From Lactifluus volemus (Eukaryota; Basidiomycota; Agaricomycetes; Russulales; Russulaceae): 11,226 nucleotides of DNA. Each line of letters opens with the position of its first letter. The first letter of the stretch is position 1. The translations under genes and the position numbers were made by a program. Positions 1 to 7,932 of this stretch are shown in pieces. The DNA is taken from contig WTXI01000614.1 in NCBI GenBank assembly GCA_022376515.1, forward strand, positions 1 to 11,226, given 5' to 3'. Under the pieces are notes generated by a model. That model had not been told where the DNA came from. It ran no database searches and saw only the letters and a list, made by a program, of their open reading frames with translations.

Positions 1-18
1 TTAGAAGACAGGAGACAG

Positions 19-1581
19 ATGCACCAATTATACCAGAAACCGACAACCTATCACTCCTACCACGAAGAAGCAGGATCAAGGACCAAGTACAGATCACCCT
101 GCGAATTCATCAACAACCGGTGGTACAACATCTATTGGTCAAATAGCGAGTACTGGACCGATCCCACCATGAAGTTCACCAAATACGATTACATCCTCAA
201 CGAACTAGAGCTCCCCACTTCCATGCAATCGTCAGAAGCCAGTGAAGACGAGAGCGAAGATGGAGATGGGACAACGTCCCCCCGACAAGACTCAGCAGGA
301 GCAGACTCCTCCTCTGACAGCAGCCAAACCAGAGAGGCCCCACCTACACAAGAAAATGAAGAACCCAGATTGATCACACCAGTCACTCCCATAGACCACG
401 CCATGGGTGCCCTTAGCATCACCTCACCAACCCCCATGTTTACCCGCTCAGCAACTATGACACAGCCAGCCCAAACCACGGCAATGGCAGGACCAAGCCA
501 GGGTGGTGGTGGTGGCAGTGGAGGTGGTGGTGGTGGTGGTGGTGGTGGTGGTGGCGGTGGAGGCGGGGGTGGAGGCGCCGCAGCCGCAGCAGTTGGGGCC
601 CAACCGGTTGCTCCTCCCAGGAACGGGCTGAAAGGAATACCGCCTACGCCATTTAAAGGAGAAAAAGGCCTTTACGATGTCTTCAAAACCGAATGGCGCA
701 TGTATAAAGCCATCAATCGAAACCATGATGACATGCTAATCCCCTACAATCGCGTCATGACGATGCTAGGAATGGTCAAGGGACCACTAGTGTCGGCATG
801 GGTACAAGACTACCTGGACACCATTGAGCAGGAAGTGGTCCAGCATGGAGAAAACGCAGAAATTCTGTGGACCAACTTCGAGGATGCCTTAGACGATGCC
901 TTCAAAGACACCAATGAAGAAGATGATGCAATCACGAGGCTAGAACACCTGGAAATGAAGAAAGGAAACTTGGCCCAGTATACAGCCGAGTTTAACCGCC
1001 TTAGGAAGAAGGCAGGGTGGGACGCCGACAGCAACGGTACCATTAGAATGTACAAAAGGGGACTGGACCTAGGACTCCTCACCAGCATGCTCAAACAAGT
1101 AGGGGCGAACCCGAACACCCTGAGGGGCTGGCAAGAGTTGGCCACACAACACCATGACGCTTACCAACAATTAAAGCACGAAATCAGCTTCAGGAAGGAC
1201 GTTCCCCGATGGGCCAGCCAACTCATGGCCAAGAAGAAAGATACCCCTCCTCAGAAGGACCCTTGGGCCATGGACATTGATGTCACTAGAACCGACTCAG
1301 CAAAGGCGGACGAGAAGCAAAGGCTGAGGAGGGAGGGGCGGTGTTTCTTCTGCAAAGAACAAGGACACCTCTCCAGGGATTGCCCTAAAAAGAAAGGACA
1401 AAACAATCCCAAACCGCCACAGCAGCCCAGGGCTAGAGCCAACAAGAAAGAGGATGACGAAACCACGCAAGTCGGTGACGACGAAGATCCCATCCAGATG
1501 CTCAGGAGCATCAGGGCCAAGATTGGAAAAGGAGCCTTCAACGGTGCCTTGGATGGGCTGGTGGAAGAAGAGGATTTTTGA
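19..1581 (+). CDS. gag: Gag polyprotein with zinc knuckle (retrotransposon gag)
   Basis: 520-residue structural protein that would form the virus-like particle and package element RNA. Residues about 70-120 are acidic, Ser/Thr-rich and probably disordered. A Gly tract (162-186, one Ser) followed by Ala leads into the retrotransposon-gag (capsid-like) domain at about 203-392, helical with many Lys/Glu. The nucleocapsid zinc knuckle is C442-x2-C445-x4-H450-x4-C455, a perfect CCHC in a basic context. The tail (about 475-520) is acidic and Lys-rich. The first ATG is at 19, but the frame is open to base 1, so the real start could be further left. The frame ends at TGA 1579-1581, at a putative -1 frameshift site feeding pol. 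No lesion is seen, so gag looks intact while pol is broken. Confidence 0.9.
   Translation: MHQLYQKPTTYHSYHEEAGSRTKYRSPCEFINNRWYNIYWSNSEYWTDPTMKFTKYDYILNELELPTSMQSSEASEDESEDGDGTTSPRQDSAGADSSSDSSQTREAPPTQENEEPRLITPVTPIDHAMGALSITSPTPMFTRSATMTQPAQTTAMAGPSQGGGGGSGGGGGGGGGGGGGGGGGGGAAAAAVGAQPVAPPRNGLKGIPPTPFKGEKGLYDVFKTEWRMYKAINRNHDDMLIPYNRVMTMLGMVKGPLVSAWVQDYLDTIEQEVVQHGENAEILWTNFEDALDDAFKDTNEEDDAITRLEHLEMKKGNLAQYTAEFNRLRKKAGWDADSNGTIRMYKRGLDLGLLTSMLKQVGANPNTLRGWQELATQHHDAYQQLKHEISFRKDVPRWASQLMAKKKDTPPQKDPWAMDIDVTRTDSAKADEKQRLRREGRCFFCKEQGHLSRDCPKKKGQNNPKPPQQPRARANKKEDDETTQVGDDEDPIQMLRSIRAKIGKGAFNGALDGLVEEEDF
502..576 (+). repeat. (GGT)n/GGN microsatellite coding a polyglycine linker
   Basis: Twenty-five consecutive GGN codons, mostly GGT, interrupted once by AGT (Ser). 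They are followed by GCN (Ala) codons. The tract lies between the disordered N-terminus of Gag and its capsid-like domain. It is a slippage-prone triplet repeat, so copy number should vary between element copies without breaking the frame. Confidence 0.85.
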
Positions 1582-1613
1582 ACGGCTCGACCCGTGCAGC
1601 CTGGGTGCGAGCC
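1572..1613 (+). promoter_or_regulatory. Putative programmed -1 ribosomal frameshift signal (gag to pol)
   Basis: At the end of gag the heptamer GGATTTT (1572-1578) is in phase as G_GAT_TTT and is followed at once by the gag stop TGA. After a 5-nt spacer (1579-1583) comes a hairpin: GGCTCG (1584-1589) pairs with CGAGCC (1608-1613), and ACCC (1590-1593) pairs with GGGT (1603-1606), with a one-base bulge at 1607 and a 9-nt loop. The pol frame is exactly -1 relative to gag and has no ATG at its start. Slippery heptamer, about 5-nt spacer and stem-loop is the known layout of -1 frameshift signals. A GGATTTT-type heptamer is, to my knowledge, used by a plant RNA virus (red clover necrotic mosaic virus). 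Function here is inferred. Confidence 0.65.
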
Positions 1614-3605
1614 CGTCTTACTCAAATATGTCGTATCTTGAGAACCAATACACTGGACATTCCCCTGTCGTTTACGAACGCGACCAAGATGGCTGCTGAA
1701 AAGGCACTACTCGATAGTGGTGCCACAGAAAATTTCATTGACCCAAGGATGGTGGAAAAACTAGGTCTGGGATCAATAGACCTCCAAGAGCCACGAACGG
1801 TGTTCAACGTGGATGGAACGGAAAATCAAGATGGGAAGATCACCAGTTACTGCCTCCTCAATATCCTGCAAGGACGAAAAGAAGCGGCGCAAGTCTTCTT
1901 TATTACAAACTTAGGCGAGGATCGAATCATCTTGGGATATCCTTGGTTACGAGAGTTCGACCCTCAAATTAATTGGAAGGATGGGAAGATCCGTGGACCA
2001 CCGATCAAGCTCTCCACCACGGGGCGAAGCTGGAAGTTGAAGTGGGCAGCACGAAGGACGAAAGCGTGCAAGACAAGTTTTAGCCAACAATGGGCGCAAC
2101 GCGAAGGGAAAGGGCAAAGCAAGGTGGCAGTCCCAGAACAGTTCCAGAAATACGCCAAAGTTTTCTCCGAAGAAGAAGCAAAGCGCTTCCCCCCTTCGCG
2201 ACCTGAGGACCTTATTATCACACTACTGCCAGACGCCCCAAAGACCATCAATTGCAAGACATACAAATTAACGGCAGAGGAAACCGAATCCATGCGAACG
2301 TTTCTCACCGAACAACAGGCGAAGGGTTACATCACGAGGTCGAAGTCGTCATGGTCCAGCCCCTTCTTCTACATCAAAAAGCAGGACGGGAAACTGAGGC
2401 CAGTCTATGACTACAGAAAGGTGAATGAATGGACGGTTAAGGATGTGTACCCCCTCCCCCACATCGACACTATCTTCGACCAGATGGGGGACGCCAAGCT
2501 CATGTCCAAATTCGACATTAGAGACGGGTATTATAACATCAGAATTCACCCCGATAGCCAGTGGATCACGGCAGTCAAAACAGACGAAGGTTTATTCGAA
2601 GCTAAAGTCATGCCCTTTGGACTATGCAATGCGCCAGCCGCCTTCCAGCGGATGGCAGACCGCATCTTTGCCGATTTGAAAAAGAAATACCCCCGTTGGG
2701 TTCACTGGTACCTGGACAATTTCCTCATCGTAACCCCTGACGACCCAGAACTGCATGACCAGATCACCAAGGAGTACCTAGAGATCTTGGAAAGGGAGTC
2801 GCTCTTCCTGAAACCAGAAAAATGTCAGTTTGCCAGAAAGGAGATAGAGTTTCTGGGATATGTCATCGACCAGGGCACCATCCGCATCGACCCAAGCAAG
2901 AAGCACGGTTTGGCGGACTGGCCTCGACAACTGAAATCAGTGCGGGAGGTCCGCAGCACGCTTGGGGTCTTGGGCTATCAACGGCAGTTCATCCCAGGAT
3001 TCGCGAACGTGGCTAGGCCCCTAACCAACCTATTAAAGAAGGCAACTAAGTTCGAATGGACGGAAGAGTGTACAAAGGCAGTGGACCAATTAATTGAAGC
3101 AGTCACTAGCGATCCGGTCCTGCAGCGGCCTAATCTGGCCGAGCCATTCGTACTGGAGGTCGACGCATCGCAGTACGCTAGTGGGGCAATCCTCCACCAA
3201 CCAGACAAAGACCAGAAGTTGCGCCCAGTAGGCTACTATTCGCGAACATTCAACCAGGCCGAAAGAAACTACGACATTCACGACCGGGAACTATTGGCAA
3301 TGATCCGAGGGTTGGAACACTGGCGACACCTCCTGCTAAGTTCCCCACATGTCATTACAGTTGTCAGCGACCACGCAAACCTCCAGTACTATTGGGAGGC
3401 CCACAAAATTAGCAGACGAGTGGCACGCTACATCCCAAAGATGGCGGCGTACAACATGAGGATCGTGCACCGACCTGGAAAAACTAACAAGCGGATCCAT
3501 TGTCACGACGACCGGGGTGTGATCAGGGGGAGAACGATCACGAGGATGTACTGGTCCTACCCCCAGAACTTTTTGTGCGCCTCTTTACCGAAGAGCAATC
3601 GCTAG
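1578..3605 (+). pseudogene. pol: Pol, 5' part: aspartic protease, reverse transcriptase, RNase H (broken)
   Basis: The enzymatic half of the polyprotein, read in the -1 frame from gag; the frame opens with TTG rather than ATG. Residues counted from 1578: aspartic protease with D46-S-G (LLDSGA) and the ILGYPWL segment; RT with motif A FDIRDGYYNI (D313), motif B FGLCNAPAAFQ (from F347), and the active site Y378-L-D-N381, where the family has YxDD; FLGYVID near 424; RNase H with D529, E571 and D598 all present. The N381 change (codon 2718-2720) removes a metal-binding Asp and should abolish polymerisation. The frame ends at 3605 only because one G is missing near 3491; the RNase H end and the linker to integrase continue in another frame. 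Confidence 0.92.
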
Positions 3606-3724
3606 AGCAGGAAGTGGAACGAGCCCAAGAACGGCACCACCAACAGCTAGAGGAGTGGACGAAGACGGAAGGAGTGCGAAAGCACCAAACACGCTTTGGA
3701 AGCAAGTGGTATCACCACGACTGA
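3491..3724 (+). pseudogene. pol: Pol, shifted segment: RNase H tail and RNase H-integrase linker
   Basis: From GCG at 3491 the frame one base over resumes ADPLSRRPG, directly comparable to ADPLSRRPD in element 2 (6892-6918). This shows that one G was lost next to 3491. The segment carries a short helical, Glu/Gln-rich linker and the start of the integrase N-terminal region (KWYHHD). It ends at an in-frame TGA (3722-3724), where element 2 has Lys. The reading continues in the same frame in the downstream integrase part. Not an independent gene. Confidence 0.85.
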
Positions 3725-6274
3725 CTGGCGGTCCCAGAAGACCCCTCAGTGCACCGAAGCATCCTGCGGATGTACCATGACCACAAGATGGCAGGGCACC
3801 CAGGGATCATGAGAACTTGGTCCACGATTGCCAAAGACTATTGGTGGCCCACGATGAGGACATTCATCACCAGATACGTGCAAGGGTGTACAACCTGCCA
3901 AAGCACCAAGAGTGGCACGACCAGACCCAAAGTCCCTTTGGTGCCCATCCCTCCAAAACAAAGTTATGCACCGTACTCGACGATTGCCTTAGACCTGATC
4001 ACAGACCTCCCAGAGTCGCAAGGCTACGATAGCATTCTGACCATCACCGACCACGATTGCAGCAAGGCAGCGTTCTTTATCCCCTGCAACAAAACCATCG
4101 ACAGTGAAGGGATTGCGAGATGCTATGCCAAAGAGGTGTTCCCCCACTACGGCCCTCCAAAGCGGGTGATTTCAGACCGCGACCCGCGTTTTGCATCAAA
4201 ATGGACAAGGGAGTTGTGCAGACAATTGGGGATTGATCAGAACATTAGTACGGCATACCACCCCCAGACAGATGGCCAATCGGAGCGAACGAACCAATGG
4301 CTAGAGCAATACCTGCGCGTCTACGGAAATTTCCAACAGAACGACTGGGTCAGCTGGTTGCCTTTGGCCCAGTTTGTACACAATTCGTGGATCAATGAAA
4401 CAACAAAACAAACCCCGTTCGACCTACTCATCGGACACACGCCCACGGTGTGGCAAACGGACAAGGAAGGAAAGATGCCGGCAGTGGAGAGGCGCAAAGG
4501 TTATCTGATGGAAAAACGTAACCAAGCGCACCAAGCAATTCAAAGGGCGCAAGATCTCCTCCAAAAACGGAATGTGCGGAAGAAGGGAAGGCAGGCTTAT
4601 TCCCCCTTCCAAGAAGGAGACCAGGTCTGGCTGGACGGGAAGAACCTTAAAACCTCGCACCCTTTTGCCAAGCTAGCCCCAAAAAGATACGGTCCCTTCC
4701 CCGTGGTCCAGGTGATCAACCCGGTAGTATTCAAGCTGAAACTTCCGGATCAGTGGCGTCAGAAACGTGTCCACCCCGTCTTCCACGCATCTCTTCTATC
4801 GCCATATAAGGAGACGGAGGAAAATGGACAAGCCTTCACAGAGCCAGCTCCCGACGTAATAGAAGGAGAAGAAGAATACGAGGTCGAACAAGTATTGGAC
4901 TCCAGACGCAAAGGGCGTGGCAAGGGGCGCCTCGAGTACTTCCTGAAATGGGAAGGATACCCACATGCTCATAACACCTGGGAGCCAGCTGATCAAGTGC
5001 ACGCGGACGATTTGGTAGAAGAGTTCCACAAACAGAACCCAACAAAAGCGAGAAAGATTATAATAAGACGAGGAAGGATGGGTAACGGACAATGCAGCTT
5101 CGCTCCCTCTTCCAAGAACCAGGCGACCCCCCCTTCATTGTCCCTCACTTCCACGAGTTCTTCCTCAAACGACAGATCCACATCACCTACGCCCATCATA
5201 GCCAGCACAAACACTTCTGCCGGGAGGCCATCTGCGCTTCCCATTACTAACTCCCCTGTCACCTCGCTCCCTTACACTTGGGAGGAAATCCAGTCCGCAA
5301 ACCTCGACCTCTCCCTTCCTCAAATCTTCCAAGCCTCCCGGGCAGACGCCGACTTCTTTGATCCCAAACGAGAACATCGCACTTCCCCGGGATCCTTCAT
5401 TGTTGATTATCGTCAAGTTCGTCTCGTGTGTTTGGGGATCCCCTATGACTGGCCAGTGGGGCGTGAAAGCAACTACGAGTGGCCTTACAATCCCTATAAG
5501 TACTACGAGGCTACCCGACAGTGTCTTCACTGCCTTTTTGACTTCAAGTGGAGAAGAGACCACCCCGGAGCTCAGAGATGCACCCGCATCTTCACTGACG
5601 GCCGTAGCACCATGGTTGCCCAAAGGCTGGGTGACTTCGCTAGACCAGAGACCCCTGAAGAAGAATGGTTTGAAGAAGATGACGAAGGCAAGTTACAGAT
5701 CAACCTCCTTCGTGCTCCCACGACCCCCGCTGTCGTGGCGGCGCAGACAGACGGTTGGCTCCCGGATCCGCCCCCTCAGACCCGCAGCGTTGGCACCCAG
5801 ACGACCCCAGTTAGCACGCAGGACGAAGCCATTCAAGCGTTCCCCGCCTATGGAACCACAGAGTACTGGCTCGACCAGAGGGACGGTAATCCCAGGGGTC
5901 CTCAGCAGAGAGATCGGGATATGGAACCACGAGCGCACCTTACTCTTCACCCACACGGACTTGATCGCTTGGGACTCAATTCCGGAGGTCTTCAGAGATT
6001 CGATTTTCCAAATGACTCTACGCCGCGTAGAGAACTAAAACTTTGCCGCTTCCATGGCAGAATGATGACCCACAACAGCGATGGCTGCCCCTTTCCTCAC
6101 TTCTCCTGCATGCCAGGGCTTGGAGTTTGCCGCGTCCCTGAAGACCACATATGGCACGGTGGGGGATGTCTTTTGGATGGCACTGCGGAAGAGATCAGGA
6201 AGAAGCGCAAACAGATGGAAGTACTAGACACTTGTGTCGCCGGCCCGTCCCAGTCACGACGTAAAACTGACTAA
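3725..6274 (+). pseudogene. pol: Pol, 3' part: integrase, GPY/F module, chromodomain and long C-terminal extension
   Basis: Would insert element DNA into chromatin. Residues counted from 3749: N-terminal HHCC zinc site H12-x4-H17 and C47-x2-C50; catalytic core D82, D143 and E179 with exactly 35 residues between the last two (DD35E); GPY/F module around KRYGPF (312-317) through HASLLSPY; chromodomain about 374-430 with the three cage aromatics Y377, W401 and Y404. A further 410 residues follow, which most chromoviral integrases lack. They are Ser/Thr/Pro-rich, then hold C592-x2-C595-x9-H605-x5-C611 and a Cys/His cluster from C766 to C807. The part has no usable ATG at its start and is cut from RT by the stop at 3722 and the deletion near 3491. 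Within it only the stretch 5883-6038 looks out of frame. Confidence 0.93.
5522..6172 (+). other. Cys/His-rich C-terminal region of element 1 integrase
   Basis: Two putative metal-binding clusters after the chromodomain. The first (5522-5581) is C-x2-C-x9-H-x5-C. The second (6044-6169) starts C766-x2-H-x5-H-x4-C780, continues with CPFPHFSC and further Cys/His at C794, H800, H803 and C807. The core CP-aromatic-PHF-x-C followed by Cys and DH recurs in element 2 (9514-9573), so it is a conserved module rather than chance. Nucleic-acid or zinc binding is inferred from residue spacing only. Confidence 0.6.
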
Positions 6275-6310
6275 GGTGGCAGGTGGGACTGCCTTCTAGA
6301 GAGGGGGTAT
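6275..6310 (+). other. Polypurine tract and short 3' spacer of element 1
   Basis: Between the pol stop and the LTR lies a 36-bp spacer ending in the purine run AGAGAGGGGG (6298-6307), then TAT and the LTR start. This is the expected plus-strand primer position. The spacer also contains a small inverted pair GGCAG/CTGCC. Element 2 has a similar spacer after its own stop. Confidence 0.8.
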
Positions 6311-6826
6311 TGTTACGGAATGCAGGACGCGTCGGACCTTATGCTTTCCTAACCCGCTTACTTATCCTGATGACGTCCCGTCCACATGGTCTCCATTGTT
6401 CTGATTGTTCTATTGTTCTGATTGCGCTATTGTCTGTCCCAGTTAGTCCAGTGTTATTGTTCCGAGTCTCTATTGTTCTCGCGTTCTATTGTCTTGACTC
6501 CTTGCTTATTGTCCACCCTAGTTTGGTAGAACAATTAGCATACATTGTATAAGTAGGCCTCAGCTGGTAGCTTGTACCCCAGCTTCGGCTTTAACCTGAA
6601 TCGACTTGTTCCCCTCTCCTGAAAGACAGAACTTCTCCTCTCCTCCTCCCCCCTCTTTCTCTTTCCCTCTTACACGCCCTAATAAGGCTACTGAAGCTTG
6701 GTGGTTGTGCTACAACACCACAGGGCTCTGCGCGTCGTTACCTTGGGTAATCCTGAGCCTAGGTCTTAGGAGAGACCAGAACCACCTGAACCCTAGTTGG
6801 GACCCGGCCCTAGTCGAGCCGTAACA
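6311..6826 (+). repeat. LTR1: complete 3' LTR of element 1 (516 bp)
   Basis: Starts TGTTACGG and ends CCGTAACA, an 8-bp perfect inverted pair with TG...CA ends. U3 runs from 6311 to the TATA-like TATAAG at 6548-6553. The transcribed part carries CCCCAGCTTCGGCTTT (compare CCCCAGCTTCAGCTTT in LTR3), a pyrimidine-rich stretch at about 6608-6670 and an AATAA near 6681 that may serve polyadenylation. Immediately left is the polypurine tract; immediately right is coding sequence of element 2. The 5' LTR is not in view, so insertion age cannot be estimated. Confidence 0.93.
6395..6553 (+). promoter_or_regulatory. LTR1 U3 control region: ATTGT cluster and TATA box
   Basis: Nine ATTGT pentamers on the + strand (6395, 6404, 6412, 6429, 6456, 6472, 6488, 6508, 6544) plus one ACAAT (6531), many inside TATTGTTCT, lead directly into TATAAG at 6548. 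A CRE-like TGACGTC lies at 6371-6377. ACAAT cores resemble HMG-box sites, but no factor can be assigned from sequence alone. Confidence 0.5.
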
Positions 6827-6828
6827 GC

Positions 6829-7932
6829 TACATTCCCCTCCTGGGAGAATTTAACCTTTCCCTCATTCATAAACCTGGAAAATCTATGCGGGCGGACCCT
6901 CTCTCTCGCCGCCCCGACTTTGATACCGGGGCTTTGGACAATAAGGATGTCATTGTCCTCCCTAGCAAACTGTTTGCATCCGTCGCTGCACTTTCCCTCG
7001 CGCCCCTGGATCCCTGGGAGGACAAGCTGCTCCGGGCCCAGGAGGCAGCGCCCACGGACATTGCGGGCTGGTCAACCCCCTTCCGGCTCGAGCGGGGTCC
7101 GCATGGCCTGTGGACTCGCGCTGGGAAAATCGTTGTCGTGGCAGACAACGCCCTGAGGAGGGAGGTGATTGCCGCGCACCATGACCACATCACCGCAGGA
7201 CACCCCGGAATTTCGAAAACCTTACACGCAGTAGAACAAGGATATTGGTGGCCCGACATGAGAACCTTCGTTCGACAATACGTCAAGGGATGTGCCACCT
7301 GTCAGACCACAAAGAGCAACACAGTCCGGCCCAAGGTTCCAATTTACCCGATCACCGTTAAACCAAACGCGTTACCGTTCGAAACCATCGCACTTGACCT
7401 CATTGTGGACCTCCCACCTTCACAAGGTTATGACTCTATCTTGACGATTACCGACCATGACTGCACAAAGGCGGCTTTCTTCCTCCCTTGTACGCAGAAA
7501 ATCGACTCTGAAGGAGTGGCCGCACTCTACGCCCAGCATGTCTTCCCTCACTATGGAATCCCCAAGACTGTCATATCGGACCGAGACACGAGGTTCACCT
7601 CAAAATGGACAACAGACCTCTGCAAACGACTCAAAATAAACCAAAACATTAGTACAGCATACCACCCCCAGACAGACGGCCAATCAGAGAGGACGAACCA
7701 ATGGCTGGAACAGTACCTTCGGATCTACGGCAACTTCCAGCAGAACGACTGGGCGCGATGGCTTCCACTTGCCCAATTTGTGCATAACTCCTGGCCCAGC
7801 TCCACCACTGGAAAGGCCCCCTTCGAATTACTCATCGGCTTCACCCCGCGCGCTCAGGAACAACAGATAACAGATTCGACCCTACCAGCTTTAGAAGAAC
7901 GATCCACTTTCCTCTGCGGACTTCGAGAATGA
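6829..7932 (+). pseudogene. pol: Element 2 Pol: RNase H tail and integrase zinc site plus catalytic core
   Basis: The frame reads YIPLLGEF and ADPLSRRPD before the first ATG at 6886, i.e. the last RNase H strand and its linker, so it has no real start here: it was cut by element 1. Residues from 6886: HHCC zinc site H101-x4-H106 and C136-x2-C139; catalytic D171, D232 and E268 with 35 residues between the last two, all present. A TGA at 7930-7932 interrupts the frame just after the core, in the helix that in element 1 reads EKRNQAHQAI. Reading continues in the same frame with AQKAIRQAQDM, so this is a point nonsense mutation, not a frameshift. Confidence 0.9.

Larger units (their letters stand above)
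1..6826 (+). mobile_element. Element 1: Ty3/gypsy chromovirus, 5' LTR outside window
   Basis: An almost complete LTR retrotransposon in the order gag, protease, RT, RNase H, integrase, chromodomain, C-terminal extension, polypurine tract, 3' LTR. RT and RNase H before integrase defines Ty3/gypsy order, and the chromodomain after the GPY/F module defines a chromovirus. The 5' LTR, primer-binding site and leader lie left of base 1. The right edge is precise because the 3' LTR starts and ends with the inverted pair TGTTACGG/CCGTAACA, and another element's coding sequence resumes immediately after it. The copy is inactive: altered RT active site, a one-base deletion near 3491 and a TGA at 3722. 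Gag, integrase core and chromodomain are otherwise open. Confidence 0.93.

Noticed and set aside
448..1625. Minus-strand frames opposite gag (448-726, 810-1145, 1251-1625)
   Set aside because: Antisense shadows of gag; one encodes poly-Thr only because of the GGT repeat.
5358..6038. 226-codon + strand reading frame as an overlapping gene
   Set aside because: The first 170 codons are a basic, low-bias shadow of pol; only the end is persuasive and is reported separately.
6283..6824. Small reading frames (6283-6552, 6606-6824) over LTR1
   Set aside because: They lie in U3 and R/U5 of an LTR, are repetitive, and match no protein; they are accidental.
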